Below are positions 41,151-50,268 of a stretch of 64,000 nt of DNA, in pieces. The position numbers and the translations under genes were made by a program. A model generated the notes under the pieces. That model worked only from the letters and a program-made list of their open reading frames with translations. It did not search any database and was not told where the DNA came from. Source of the DNA: Armatimonas rosea (GTDB taxonomy: Bacteria > Armatimonadota > Armatimonadia > Armatimonadales > Armatimonadaceae); contig NZ_JACHGW010000003.1 of assembly GCF_014202505.1 (NCBI RefSeq), forward strand, positions 867,998 through 931,997. Reading direction: 5' to 3'. Each line of letters begins with the position of its first letter. The first letter of the stretch is position 1.

Positions 41151-42965
41151 ATGGCAGGACCTAGAGTAATCGTCGTGGGGGGCGGGCTCGCCGGGCTCAT
41201 GACCACCGTCAAGATCGCCGAGGCAGGCGGCAGTGTCGATCTCTTCTCCCTTGTCCCGGTGAAGCGCAGCCATAGTGTCTGTGCCCAAGGCGGGATCAAT
41301 GGTGCCGTCAATACCAAGGGCGAGGACGACAGTCCCAGCCTCCATATCGACGATACCTGTCTGGGGGGGGACTTTCTGGCCAACCAGACCCTCGTCAAGA
41401 ACATGTGCGAGGCGGCTCCGGGGATCATCTACCTGCTGGACCGCATGGGGGTGATGTTCAACCGAACCCCCGAGGGCCTGCTAGACTTCCGCCGCTTTGG
41501 AGGAACCCTCAAGCACCGCACCGCCTACGCCGGAGCGACCACGGGGCAGCAGCTTCTCTACGCGCTGGATGAGCAGACTCGCCGCGCCGAGGTCGAGGGC
41601 AAGGTCAAGAAGTTTGAGTTCTGGGAGTTCCTGGGGATTGTCCGCGACCAAGGGGGCACGGGCAAGTGCATTGGTATTGTCGCGCAGGATCTTCGGACCA
41701 TGGAGATCAAGGCGTTCCATGCCGATGCCGTGGTGCTGGCAACGGGCGGCCCTGGCATGGTCTTTGGAAAGTCTACCAACTCGACCATCAACACCGGAAC
41801 CGCCGCGGGAGCGATCTTCCACCAGGGAGTGCGCTACGCCAACGGGGAGTTTGTCCAGGTCCACCCGACCGCCGTGCCCGGTGAGGACAAGCTTCGCCTG
41901 ATCTCCGAGTCGGTGCGCGGGGAAGGGGGACGGGTCTGGGTACCCAAGACTCCCGGCGATCCTCGCCCCGGACAGAGCATCCCCGAGGGCGAGCGCGACT
42001 ACTTCCTGGAGGTCAAGTACCCCAAGTACGGCAACCTCGTGCCGCGCGATATCGCCACCCGCGAGATCTTTGCCAAGTGTGTCGATGAGAAGATGGGGGT
42101 CTATGGCGAGAACCAGGTCTACCTCGATGTGACCCATATCGACCGCAAGAAGCTCGATGAGAAGCTACGCGGCGTGCTGGAGATCTACGAGAAGTTCGTG
42201 GGCGACGATCCCCGGGACGTGCCGATGCGTATCTTCCCGGCGGTGCACTACTCCATGGGCGGAATCTGGGTCAACGACGGAACCAACCCTGGCTCGACTC
42301 CCTACCACCAGACCAATGTGGACGGCCTCTTTGCCGTGGGCGAGTGCGACTACCAGTACCATGGTGCCAACCGCCTCGGGGCCAACTCGCTGCTGTCGTG
42401 TCTGACCAGTGGCCAGATCTGCGGCCCCGCCGTGGTGAACTACATCAAGGGGCTGAGCAAGCACACCGATGGCACCGAGCCGGAGCTGGGAGCCCAGGAG
42501 CGCGACCGGATCGCACAGTACGAGAAGCTCAAGGCCATGAACGGCACCGAGAACCCGTTCTTGATCTGGCGTGAGCTGGGCAACATCATGACCGAGAACG
42601 TGACGGTGGTGCGCTACAACGACCGCCTCCGCCACACACTGGAGAAGCTAGACGAGCTCGAGGACCGCTACGAGAAGATCGGTATCAGCGATGCGGGGAG
42701 CTGGTCCAACCAGACCATTCCCTTCACCCGGCAGCTCAAGAATATGCTGATCCTAGGCAAGATCATCACCAAGGGGGCACTCCAGCGCGACGAGAGCCGC
42801 GGCGCACACTACAAGCCGGACTTCAAGGAGCGCGACGATGCCAACTGGCAGAAGACGACGATCGCGGAGTTCGATCCCGCCAACCCGCGCGATCCCAAGA
42901 TCAGCTACGAGCCGATCGATCTGAGCCAGGTCAAGCCCCGTCCCCGTGTCTACACGAGCAACTAA
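41151..42965 (+). CDS. sdhA: Succinate dehydrogenase flavoprotein subunit
   Basis: This protein has 604 residues from ATG 41151 (GAGGAG site in the end of sdhC). It has an FAD-binding N-terminus (VIVVGGGLAGLMTTVKIAEAGG), the covalent FAD His in KRSHSVCAQGG (His41) and QVHPTAVPGEDKLRLISESVRGEGGRVW at the active site. The end is RDESRGAHYKPDFKERDD. It oxidises succinate to fumarate in the citric acid cycle. An earlier in-frame start at 41130 is within sdhC and is not used. Confidence 0.95.
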   Translation: MAGPRVIVVGGGLAGLMTTVKIAEAGGSVDLFSLVPVKRSHSVCAQGGINGAVNTKGEDDSPSLHIDDTCLGGDFLANQTLVKNMCEAAPGIIYLLDRMGVMFNRTPEGLLDFRRFGGTLKHRTAYAGATTGQQLLYALDEQTRRAEVEGKVKKFEFWEFLGIVRDQGGTGKCIGIVAQDLRTMEIKAFHADAVVLATGGPGMVFGKSTNSTINTGTAAGAIFHQGVRYANGEFVQVHPTAVPGEDKLRLISESVRGEGGRVWVPKTPGDPRPGQSIPEGERDYFLEVKYPKYGNLVPRDIATREIFAKCVDEKMGVYGENQVYLDVTHIDRKKLDEKLRGVLEIYEKFVGDDPRDVPMRIFPAVHYSMGGIWVNDGTNPGSTPYHQTNVDGLFAVGECDYQYHGANRLGANSLLSCLTSGQICGPAVVNYIKGLSKHTDGTEPELGAQERDRIAQYEKLKAMNGTENPFLIWRELGNIMTENVTVVRYNDRLRHTLEKLDELEDRYEKIGISDAGSWSNQTIPFTRQLKNMLILGKIITKGALQRDESRGAHYKPDFKERDDANWQKTTIAEFDPANPRDPKISYEPIDLSQVKPRPRVYTSN

Positions 42966-42978
42966 TCAGGAGAAAACG

Positions 42979-43746
42979 ATGTCTGAAGTTACCATCCAAG
43001 TCACTGTACTGCGGCAGAAGGACCCGGACTCCGCTCCCTACGAGGAGGTGTTCGACGTTCCCTACAAGCCGCGCATGAACGTCATCTCCGTCCTCATGGA
43101 GATCCAGGCCCACCCGGTCAACACCAAAGGCGAGCGTGTCGCCCCCGTGGCATGGGACCAAGCCTGCCTCGAAGAGGTCTGTGGCTCGTGCACGGTTCGG
43201 GTCAATGGCAAGGTCAAGCAGGCCTGCTCCGCACTCATCGACACGGTCGCGCCGCTGACGGGCAATATCCGCCGCCTGCACCTGGCTCCTATGAGCAAGT
43301 TCCCCACGGTGCGCGATCTGGTGGTGGACCGCTCCCGAATGTTTGAGAACCTGAAAAAGGTCCAGGCATGGATCCCCATCGACGGCACCTACGACCTGGG
43401 GCCGGGGCAGCGCATGTCCCAGAAAGACCAGCAGCTGGCCTACCACTTCTCCCAGTGCATGACCTGTGGCTGCTGTGTGGAGGCCTGTCCGCAGGTGAGC
43501 GAGAAGTCCAACTTTATCGGTCCTGCGGCGATTGGTCAGGTGCGGCTCTTCAACTCCCACCCGACCGGCAAGCTCAACGCCGACGATCGCTTGGAGGCGG
43601 TCTCGGGTGATGATGGAATCGCGAGCTGTGGCAACGCCCAGAACTGTGTTCAGGTCTGCCCCAAGGAGATTCCTCTGACCCGCGCGATCGCGGAGATCAA
43701 CCGAGATACGACGATCTACCGCATCAAGAAGTGGCTCGGTAAGTAG
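42979..43746 (+). CDS. sdhB: Succinate dehydrogenase iron-sulfur subunit
   Basis: This 255-residue protein has the [2Fe-2S] region CLEEVCGSCTVRVNGKVKQAC, the [4Fe-4S] motif CMTCGCCVEACP and the [3Fe-4S] region CGNAQNCVQVCPKEIPL. It relays electrons from SdhA to SdhC. The ATG at 42979 follows CAGGAG by 7 nt; a GTG at 42946 lies inside sdhA. A strong two-way terminator follows. Confidence 0.95.
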   Translation: MSEVTIQVTVLRQKDPDSAPYEEVFDVPYKPRMNVISVLMEIQAHPVNTKGERVAPVAWDQACLEEVCGSCTVRVNGKVKQACSALIDTVAPLTGNIRRLHLAPMSKFPTVRDLVVDRSRMFENLKKVQAWIPIDGTYDLGPGQRMSQKDQQLAYHFSQCMTCGCCVEACPQVSEKSNFIGPAAIGQVRLFNSHPTGKLNADDRLEAVSGDDGIASCGNAQNCVQVCPKEIPLTRAIAEINRDTTIYRIKKWLGK

Positions 43747-43754
43747 CCAAAATC

Positions 43755-43797
43755 AAAACGCCCCCCGCCAAGCATGGCGGGGGGCGTTTTGTTTTTT
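43755..43797. terminator. Bidirectional terminator between sdhB and the TPR gene
   Basis: A perfect 15-bp stem (43755-43769 with 43776-43790) has a 6-nt loop. TTTTGTTTTTT lies on the plus side and an AAAA run lies on the other side. It serves both convergent operons. Confidence 0.95.
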
Positions 43798-45394
43798 ACG
43801 GGCCGTCCTGTCCCCGAGGGAGGTTGGCCAGCTTGCGCACTCGGTCCAGAGAGAGGTCCTGGATCGCGCGGGGGAGATCGCCCTTTCTCACAGCCTGCCC
43901 ATAGCTCGCCCGTGCATCGGGGTACTCGCCGAGCCGCTCCTGCGCCTGGGCGAGCAAGAAGTAGTCCGCGCCCGAGCCACGTAGCCGCACCAGCTCACGC
44001 CGCATACTGACCTCTTCACGGACACTGCTCGTGAAGCGTAGCAGGTGCGCCAGCCCGGAGAGAGCGACAATCTCTCCCTCTTTCGAGATCGGCATGGAGC
44101 TAATCACGACTCCCGCTTGCCCCGCACTGGTGCTGCGAACGCCGGTACGGGCACCTTGGAGGTCGGCGCGGAAGCTGGCGATAAACTTCTCCGTCCAGCC
44201 CTCTGCGGCGATCAGCTCAAGGGTGTCTTTGGGGTAGAGCACGCGCTCGTTGAGCAGGGCGCGCTTGAGCTCCTGCTCCGCATTGGGCCGGTCGTTCTGC
44301 TCGATCAGGCTCTTGGCGAGGAGCCGCCGCCAGAGCGCCTCGTTCTCGGGGTCGGCGACGAGGGCTTTTTGGAGGGTCTGCTGTGCATCTCCGGGACGCT
44401 TGGCGGCGAGCTGTGCCTCGGCGAGTGCGCGCTGTAGGCTGGAGCGTGCCGAGAAGAGGCCGCCTTCCTCGGAGAGCTTGAGGGCCGAGGCATACGACTC
44501 GGTTGCTTCCGCGTAGTTACCGGTCTTCATCTGAATATCGCCGAGCGCTGCAGCGGGGGCGGGGTCGCGCGGGGCACGCTGACGGGCGCTCTTCAGGCTA
44601 CTCACGGCCACGCTCGCCTGCCCAAGCGCCATGCTCGCCCGTGCGACTCCGGTGGCTGCAGGAACCGCGACCGAGTCGATGTTGGTGAGCTTGTTGTAGA
44701 CCTTGAGTGCTCCCGCATTGTTTCCTGCCTGGAGCTGCGCATCCCCCAGGGCGAGCAGGGCCCGGGGATTGGCGGGCTCGAACTTGAGAGCGTTGTCCAG
44801 TGCCTCGACCGCCTGACTCGCCTTGCCTTGTGCCAGGTAGGAGAGCCCTAAGTTGATCTGGGGCTTGGGCCAGCTGGGAGCCAGTGCCGAGGCGCGGCGG
44901 TAGGCGCGACCCGCATCTTCAAAACGAAGGCTAACCTGGTAGGCATCGCCGAGCAGAAGAGTGAGGATCGGCGACTCGGGGAGCTTCTGGAGCGCCTCCT
45001 GAAGTCGCTGGATCGAGCCGGACGCATCGAGCCCAGGCTTGCCCTTTAGCGAGAAGCGCCGGACACTATCCAGATAGACTTGCTGCGCCGCGCCGGGCTC
45101 CTCGTTCTCTTGGAGCGCCCCTTGGAGCAGAAGCGCCGTGATCAGGTCGTCCTCCGCGATACGGGTGGCCTCGCGGTACTCCTTGATCGCCAGGCTTGCT
45201 CTGCGCTGCGCGGAGAGGGTCACTCCCAGGCACCAGTGGGCCATGAGCGAGCCCGGATCGGCCTCCTTGGCGTAGAAGTAGTGGGTGAGTGCCTGGTCTA
45301 GCCGCCCCTCCCGCAGGCTCTTGTCTCCCTGCCGGATGCGCTCAAGGCTCGCCATGCGTGGCTCCGCTGTTTTTTGAGGAACCTGCCAGCTCAT
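43796..45394 (-). CDS. TPR-repeat protein of the ECF-sigma operon
   Basis: This 532-residue protein has about ten TPR-like repeats, for example LREGRLDQALTHYFYAKEADPGS, AGRAYRRASALAPSWPKPQINLGLSYLAQGKASQAVEALDNALKFEPANPRALLALGDAQLQAGN and GEYPDARASYGQAVRKGD. There is no signal peptide or membrane helix. It overlaps the anti-sigma gene by 4 bases and is the third gene of the operon. The repeats suggest a protein-interaction platform for stress signalling. Confidence 0.85.
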   Translation of the reverse strand: MSWQVPQKTAEPRMASLERIRQGDKSLREGRLDQALTHYFYAKEADPGSLMAHWCLGVTLSAQRRASLAIKEYREATRIAEDDLITALLLQGALQENEEPGAAQQVYLDSVRRFSLKGKPGLDASGSIQRLQEALQKLPESPILTLLLGDAYQVSLRFEDAGRAYRRASALAPSWPKPQINLGLSYLAQGKASQAVEALDNALKFEPANPRALLALGDAQLQAGNNAGALKVYNKLTNIDSVAVPAATGVARASMALGQASVAVSSLKSARQRAPRDPAPAAALGDIQMKTGNYAEATESYASALKLSEEGGLFSARSSLQRALAEAQLAAKRPGDAQQTLQKALVADPENEALWRRLLAKSLIEQNDRPNAEQELKRALLNERVLYPKDTLELIAAEGWTEKFIASFRADLQGARTGVRSTSAGQAGVVISSMPISKEGEIVALSGLAHLLRFTSSVREEVSMRRELVRLRGSGADYFLLAQAQERLGEYPDARASYGQAVRKGDLPRAIQDLSLDRVRKLANLPRGQDGP

Positions 45395-46218
45395 TGGAAG
45401 AGGCTCCCCTGTGTGTGCTGGGCGTTGACCGTTGCGTCCGTGGCAGGGCAGCTAGCGCGCTGAGATGCCCCGGGCTCGTGGCGCTCGGCCTCCGCGACCA
45501 GGCGATTGAGCTCCTCGGTCTGGCTCTCCTCGACCACGCGGTGCATTCCTACTTCAAGGAGCGCGACCGCGTTCTTCTGGGCGCGCGACGGAAGGTTGGG
45601 CTCCGGGAGGGGAAGGGCCTTGAGTGTCCGTGGTTGCGGGCGGCTCAGGCGCACGCGGCGCACCACCTCCGCACCCAAGTCCGGGGCAGTATCGTCAGGT
45701 TGCTTACTCGCAAAGGGATCCTTGGCGGGTTTGTTGGTCGCCACAAGCCGTTCCGACTGCTGCGCCAGCTCCAGCGCCGAGGAGACCTTGGGAGCAGGCG
45801 ACGGCGAGGGCTTGGGAGCGAGCGCAACCTGAGGGGCAAGACTTGGAAGGGCGCTCGCCGCGGGGGCCATGACGCGTACTTGAGGACGTGCGATAAAGAG
45901 TGCGGCAGCGGCGGCACCAGCAAGGGCCAGCCCTCCCAGAGGCGCGAGCCGTCGCGGTGTGAAGCGTGCCGGGGCAGGGGGTGCTGTCTCCGCCTCGATC
46001 GCTGCCTCAAGCCGCTCCCAGAGGTTGGGAGAGGGGAGCATGGCAGTGGGAGTGGCCTGACGGAGCGCGGCGGCCATGCGCTGCTGCGCTGCCCACTCAC
46101 TCAGGCAGTCCGGGCAGACACGCAGGTGCCGCTCCACACGAGCGGCGAGCGCCTCTGGCAGGGCATTCGAGGTGAGTGCCGCCAGCTTATTTCGATAGAG
46201 AAGGCAAGAGATGCCCAT
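45391..46218 (-). CDS. Zinc-dependent anti-sigma factor (membrane-anchored)
   Basis: This protein has 275 residues from ATG 46218. Its N-terminal ZAS-like domain has Cys5 and HLRVCPDC (H31, C35, C38), the pattern for a zinc-bound sigma sequestrator. A transmembrane helix (about 103-120, LGGLALAGAAAAALFIA) and a Pro/Ala-rich extracytoplasmic part follow. It lies 1 bp after the ECF sigma gene. It should hold the sigma factor at the membrane until a redox or envelope signal; this is the established logic of the family. Confidence 0.85.
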   Translation of the reverse strand: MGISCLLYRNKLAALTSNALPEALAARVERHLRVCPDCLSEWAAQQRMAAALRQATPTAMLPSPNLWERLEAAIEAETAPPAPARFTPRRLAPLGGLALAGAAAAALFIARPQVRVMAPAASALPSLAPQVALAPKPSPSPAPKVSSALELAQQSERLVATNKPAKDPFASKQPDDTAPDLGAEVVRRVRLSRPQPRTLKALPLPEPNLPSRAQKNAVALLEVGMHRVVEESQTEELNRLVAEAERHEPGASQRASCPATDATVNAQHTQGSLFQ

Positions 46219-46219
46219 T

Positions 46220-46852
46220 TTAAAATGATTCCCCCAGTACCGACCGCAGGCGCTTACAGGCGTAGTGCAGCCGGGACCAGACTGTACCGACGGAGCAGCC
46301 GATGATCTGGCTGATCTCCTCACAGGATTTACCCTCAAAATAATGCAGTTGAACCACGACACGCTGCTTCTCGGGCAGGCGCATCACGGCGTCGCGCAGG
46401 AGACGCTCGCGCTCCCCGCGCTGTGCCTGAGTGACCGGATCGGTCTCCTCCGACGCCTTGAGCTGCTCTAGGCCACCGCCGGTCTCCTCGGTCGGGAGTG
46501 CCTGAAGGAGCTCCGATTTCGATTTTTGTTTGTGCTTGATGGCCGTATTGACCGCGATCCGGTAGAGCCACGTGGAGAACTGACTCTCGCCACGGAAGCG
46601 CGGCAGACCCCGCCAAGCCCGTAAGAAAAGCTCCTGAACGATATCGTCCACGTCGTCCGAGCGCCGCGTCATGCGCGAGATGAGCGCCGCCATGGGGCGC
46701 TGGTAGCGGGCTACCAGCAGACCAAAGGCTCCCGTATCGCCCTCCGCAGCCCGGCGTGCCAGCTCCGCGTCGCCATGGAAGCTTACATGGCGAGAGGACT
46801 CTGCCTCAGGGGTGCCTGCGGTTTTGGTAGTGCCAGTCATTGAGTAGGCCAT
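46220..46852 (-). CDS. ECF RNA polymerase sigma factor (RpoE-like)
   Basis: This 210-residue protein has sigma region 2 (GAFGLLVARYQRPMAALISRMTRRSDDVDDIVQELFLRAWRGLPRFRGESQFSTWLYRIAVNTAIKH) and region 4 (MRLPEKQRVVVQLHYFEGKSCEEISQIIGCSVGTVWSRLHYACKRLRS). It has no region 3, the mark of ECF sigma factors. An anti-sigma gene and a TPR gene follow with almost no gap. A CATAAT hexamer on the minus strand at 46888-46893 could be its -10. Confidence 0.92.
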   Translation of the reverse strand: MAYSMTGTTKTAGTPEAESSRHVSFHGDAELARRAAEGDTGAFGLLVARYQRPMAALISRMTRRSDDVDDIVQELFLRAWRGLPRFRGESQFSTWLYRIAVNTAIKHKQKSKSELLQALPTEETGGGLEQLKASEETDPVTQAQRGERERLLRDAVMRLPEKQRVVVQLHYFEGKSCEEISQIIGCSVGTVWSRLHYACKRLRSVLGESF

Positions 46853-46937
46853 CTCGTACTATCCGTGAGAACGGGCATCGTTCAGCTATTATGAGCCCTG
46901 CTCTGGAGAAAACCTTCAAAAACAGTCGATTTTTTTC

Positions 46938-46966
46938 TTGAACCTTGGGCAGGAGGCCGGTATAAT
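46938..46966 (+). promoter_or_regulatory. Strong promoter of the SigH-like gene
   Basis: TTGAAC (46938-46943), a 17-bp spacer and TATAAT (46961-46966) match the housekeeping consensus. The leader to GTG 47092 is about 120 nt, long enough for RNA-level control. It contains the tiny frame ATGCCAGGCGAGGAGTGA. The rest of the 46853-47091 gap shows no other signal. Confidence 0.7.
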
Positions 46967-47091
46967 GCCAGGCGAGGAGTGAAGAGCCAACAGCAGGGAA
47001 GCGGGCAAGTGACCTCAGAGGGGAAAGTGCCCCACCTCACCCAGCTGTTTCATCTTCACCAACCCACCAAAATGAGTGAGGACAGCGTCGC

Positions 47092-47772
47092 GTGACCACC
47101 ACGACGAAACCCGGTATGGATCTACCTCGCGTTAGTTTGCTTCGATACGCCGAACTTTCCGATCGCGAGATTGTCACTCGAGCCCAAGGGGGCGAGGCAG
47201 AGGCGGCGGAGTATCTGCTCTACAAGTACCGCAATCTGGTAAAGACAAAAGTAAAGTCCTACTTCCTGGTAGGGGCGGAGAAAGACGATTTATTGCAGGT
47301 GGGGATGATTGGGCTCTGGCAAGCGGTCGTGGACTTCCGCTGCGACAAGGCCATCTCTTTTCCTGCCTTCGCAAAGGTGTGTATCCAGCGACACATCATC
47401 ACCGCAATCAAGACAGCCACACGCCAGAAACAGCAGCCGCTCAACACCTCCCTCTCTCTGGAGAGTCCTTCGGAAGACCCCCTCGCGGACTGGAACCTCT
47501 CCGAGGTCCTGACCGGGGAGAACGCCATGGACCCCGAAGAGGTCGTCCTGCGCTGCGAAGACACGCGTGAGCTCCGGGACAACCTCCAGCGCCTGCTCTC
47601 CGACTTCGAGTGGCTGGTTCTCTCGGGCTACCAGCTGGGCAAGTCCTACCGCGAGATCGCCGACGAGCTCCGCTGCAAGACCAAGTCGGTCGACAATGCA
47701 CTGGCGCGCATCAAGCGGAAGGTCGCCTGTGTGGTCGTGGGGGATGCCGATCTCTCTGAGCTGCGCTTCTAA
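47092..47772 (+). CDS. sigH: SigH-like alternative sigma factor
   Basis: This 226-residue protein is close in layout to the Firmicutes SigH: LSDREIVTRAQGGEAEAAEYLLYKYRNLVKTKVKSYFLVGAEKDDLLQVGMIGLWQAVVDFRCDKAISFPAFAKVCIQRHIITAIKTATR. Region 4 is LLSDFEWLVLSGYQLGKSYREIADELRCKTKSVDNALARIKRKV. SigH in Bacillus acts in stationary phase and sporulation onset; here it is more likely a stationary-phase or competence factor. It starts at GTG after a long leader. The symbol is by similarity. Confidence 0.85.
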   Translation: MTTTTKPGMDLPRVSLLRYAELSDREIVTRAQGGEAEAAEYLLYKYRNLVKTKVKSYFLVGAEKDDLLQVGMIGLWQAVVDFRCDKAISFPAFAKVCIQRHIITAIKTATRQKQQPLNTSLSLESPSEDPLADWNLSEVLTGENAMDPEEVVLRCEDTRELRDNLQRLLSDFEWLVLSGYQLGKSYREIADELRCKTKSVDNALARIKRKVACVVVGDADLSELRF

Positions 47773-47778
47773 TTCATC

Positions 47779-47807
47779 TTGCCGTGAGAACGCGAAACAG
47801 GTATACT
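47779..47807 (+). promoter_or_regulatory. Promoter of the TPR gene at 47864
   Basis: TTGCCG (47779-47784), a 17-bp spacer and TATACT (47802-47807). A second hexamer TACAAT follows at 47813-47818. Confidence 0.6.
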
Positions 47808-47863
47808 CTGCGTACAATTTCACCCCTCCCCAACTAGGGGCGCAGTGATGGAAGGAACAGTGC

Positions 47864-48220
47864 ATGGCGGATGACGTGGCAACACGGTTTCAAGAGGCAA
47901 TTCAGTATCGAATCAACGGCAACTACGATGCCGCGGTACCCCTCTTTAAGTCCGTGATCGCGGAACAGCCGAATAACGCAGATGCCTACCACGAGCTCGG
48001 GCTGGTCTTTAGTTTTCTGGTTACCGATGATTGTTTGCCGACGCTGGAGTACGCGTGTAAGCTGGCTCCCCACAATCTGGTCTATATCATGAGCTACGGC
48101 AAGGCACTGGCCATGTTTGGTGAGTTTGAGCGGGCAAAACAGATGTTTCAGTGGGTACTCAAGGCAGATCCGTTCAACGATGATGCCCAGACCCAGCTTG
48201 ATTTCCTAAAAGACTTCTAG
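47864..48220 (+). CDS. Small TPR protein
   Basis: This 118-residue protein has about three TPR-like units: AIQYRINGNYDAAVPLFKSVIAEQPNNADAYHELGLVFSF, CLPTLEYACKLAPHNLVYIMSYGKALAMFGEFERAKQMFQWVLKADPFNDDAQ. It is soluble, with no signal peptide. It ends 2 bp before the start of the YfhO-like gene and is probably cotranscribed with it. It could be an adaptor for that membrane protein. The function is unknown. Confidence 0.8.
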   Translation: MADDVATRFQEAIQYRINGNYDAAVPLFKSVIAEQPNNADAYHELGLVFSFLVTDDCLPTLEYACKLAPHNLVYIMSYGKALAMFGEFERAKQMFQWVLKADPFNDDAQTQLDFLKDF

Positions 48221-48222
48221 CA

Positions 48223-50268
48223 GTGAGAGCACGTGGTCTGGTAGCGGCGTTTCTCCTCTTCCTCACGCTACTTCTGTTCCACCGCCCTCTCTTTCTTGGG
48301 GAGGCGTTCCTTCCCGCGGACCAGCTGACCCACCTCGCGCCCTGGAAGGGGACACAACGTCCTCCCGTTGCCTGGAATGTCCTGCGCTTCGACGGGATCA
48401 CGCAGTTCTATCCGTGGCGCTTGCAGGTGGCACGCTCTTGGCGCCAAGGGCAGCTCCCGCTCACCAATCCCTACGCGTTCTCGTCTGAGGGGGGCACGCC
48501 GCTCCTAGCAAACTCCCAGTCCGCGCCACTCTATCCGCCCAATCTGATCTTTACTCTACTTGGCGAGACCAATCTCTGGTATGGCTTTGGGCTCTCCGCG
48601 GCGCTACATCTTCTCCTTGCCGCTGCGGGAATCTACCGGCTGGCGCGGGCACTCGGGGTCTCGCGGACGGGAGCGCTGCTCGCCTGCACGACGTTCTCCC
48701 TCTCCGCCCCCGTGATCTGCTGGCTCTCGCTTCCCACCTTTCTCTGTGCCGCCGCGTGGCTGCCCTGGCTCTTGCTGGCGATCCACCGGCGCTCGGCCCT
48801 CTCAGCGGGGTTGCTCGGTGGGCTGGTTCTCCTCTCGGGGCATCTTCAGGTGGCGCTCTTTGTCCTCCTGAGCGCCGGAGCCTACGCCATTGTCCTGTAC
48901 GGGCGTAGCGCCAAGGCGTGGGGAGGGATCGCGGTGGCGGGGGCACTGGCGCTCTGCCTCGCCGCCCCGCAGGTGCTGCCGTCGCTGGAGCTCTCGAAGC
49001 AGTCCCACCGCGCCGCTACCGGCCGTCCTGACCTGGAACTCTTCCGCACCAAGAGTGCGCTCGGGCTCCCGCCGCAGAGCCTGCTGACCTTCACGGCCCC
49101 GAACTTTTTTGGGAACCCGACGCAGGGGAGTGGCGTGTACTGGAACGCGAATCGCTTCCCCGACGGTGGAATCGCCCCCAATAACTACGCGGAGTGGGCC
49201 AACTATATCGGTGTGGTGCCGTTGCTGCTGGCGCTGCTAGGGGCGATGGCGGCTCCGAAGGCACGGTTCTTTGCGGGGCTGGCGCTCTACACGCTGCTCA
49301 TGGCCTTTGGGACCTGGGCAAATCTACCGTTCTTCTTTCTCGTTCCTGGCTGGGCCCAGACCGACAACCCCGGACGTATCCTCGTGATCTCCGCCTTTGC
49401 CCTCGCGCTGCTGGCGGGCTTTGGGCTCGATGCGCTCCCCAAGGCATCGGTGCGGCTTCGGCTAGGGGTCTTGGTTGGAGTGGTGTTCTCCCTGGCAATC
49501 GGGCTGGCGCTGGCCATGAACCATGTGAGCTCTCTACCAAAGACCACAAACATCACCTGGGCCGATGTCTTGGCTATGGGCTTGCCGGGGCTGATGCTCG
49601 CGGTGGTCTGGCTGGTGCTGGGGGCGGCGGTGCTCTTGCTGGGGCCAAAACAGCCACTTGTGCGTCCCGTTGCTGTGGGACTTGCCGCGCTGGACCTGCT
49701 CTCCTGGGGCTGGGGCTACAACACGACCCTCCCGGCGAAGGCGGTCTATCCCGTGACTCCGGGGATCGCCTGGCTCCAGAGCCACGCCAAGGACGCCCTT
49801 ATCGCGCCGCTCAACGACCAGTGGAGCAATGGGATCGAGCCGCCCCTCAACGCCGTGCTGCCCCCCAACTCCCTGACGGTCTACGGCCTGCACGACCTGG
49901 CGGGCTACGACTCGCTGTTCTACAAGACCGCCAAGGACCGGATCCAAGCTGCCACCAGCGGGGACAACCCGTGCCCACAGCAGAACGGCAATATTGTCTT
50001 CATCAAGACGGTTGAGGCGGCGGTGGCGCTGGGGGCCAAGTACATTGTCGCCTCCCCCGACCGCCCACTCGTGCCCGCGTTTGAGGTGGTCTACTCCGGC
50101 CCCGACCTAGTGATCTACCACAACCCCGCTGGCACGGACGCCCCGCCGCCCAGCACGACCGTGCCAGGCTCGCTCAAGCTGGGGCTGGCCCTGTCGGGGC
50201 TGGCGCTCCTGGCCTACAGCTCGGCGAGCATCGCAAAGGCGCGCTCGAAGTCTTCCTCGGTGTTGTAG
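48223..50268 (+). CDS. YfhO-like multi-pass membrane protein
   Basis: This 681-residue protein has about 12-13 transmembrane helices and starts at GTG 48223. It has the YfhO pattern: an N-terminal helix, the loop with FLPADQLTHLAPWKG and RFDGITQFYPWRLQVARSWRQGQLPLTNPYAFSSEGGTPLLANSQSAPLYPPNLIF, and repeated hydrophobic segments. An extracytoplasmic C-terminal part ends in a final helix. YfhO proteins are thought to be GT-C-type glycosyltransferases that decorate teichoic acid or envelope polymers. The 3' end overlaps the convergent aminotransferase gene by 55 bp. Confidence 0.85.
   Translation: MRARGLVAAFLLFLTLLLFHRPLFLGEAFLPADQLTHLAPWKGTQRPPVAWNVLRFDGITQFYPWRLQVARSWRQGQLPLTNPYAFSSEGGTPLLANSQSAPLYPPNLIFTLLGETNLWYGFGLSAALHLLLAAAGIYRLARALGVSRTGALLACTTFSLSAPVICWLSLPTFLCAAAWLPWLLLAIHRRSALSAGLLGGLVLLSGHLQVALFVLLSAGAYAIVLYGRSAKAWGGIAVAGALALCLAAPQVLPSLELSKQSHRAATGRPDLELFRTKSALGLPPQSLLTFTAPNFFGNPTQGSGVYWNANRFPDGGIAPNNYAEWANYIGVVPLLLALLGAMAAPKARFFAGLALYTLLMAFGTWANLPFFFLVPGWAQTDNPGRILVISAFALALLAGFGLDALPKASVRLRLGVLVGVVFSLAIGLALAMNHVSSLPKTTNITWADVLAMGLPGLMLAVVWLVLGAAVLLLGPKQPLVRPVAVGLAALDLLSWGWGYNTTLPAKAVYPVTPGIAWLQSHAKDALIAPLNDQWSNGIEPPLNAVLPPNSLTVYGLHDLAGYDSLFYKTAKDRIQAATSGDNPCPQQNGNIVFIKTVEAAVALGAKYIVASPDRPLVPAFEVVYSGPDLVIYHNPAGTDAPPPSTTVPGSLKLGLALSGLALLAYSSASIAKARSKSSSVL

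Noticed and set aside
46967-47091. The sigH leader as a known riboswitch
   Set aside because: I see no conserved core of any riboswitch class. Only a possible short frame and a weak GGGG/CCCC hairpin are present.
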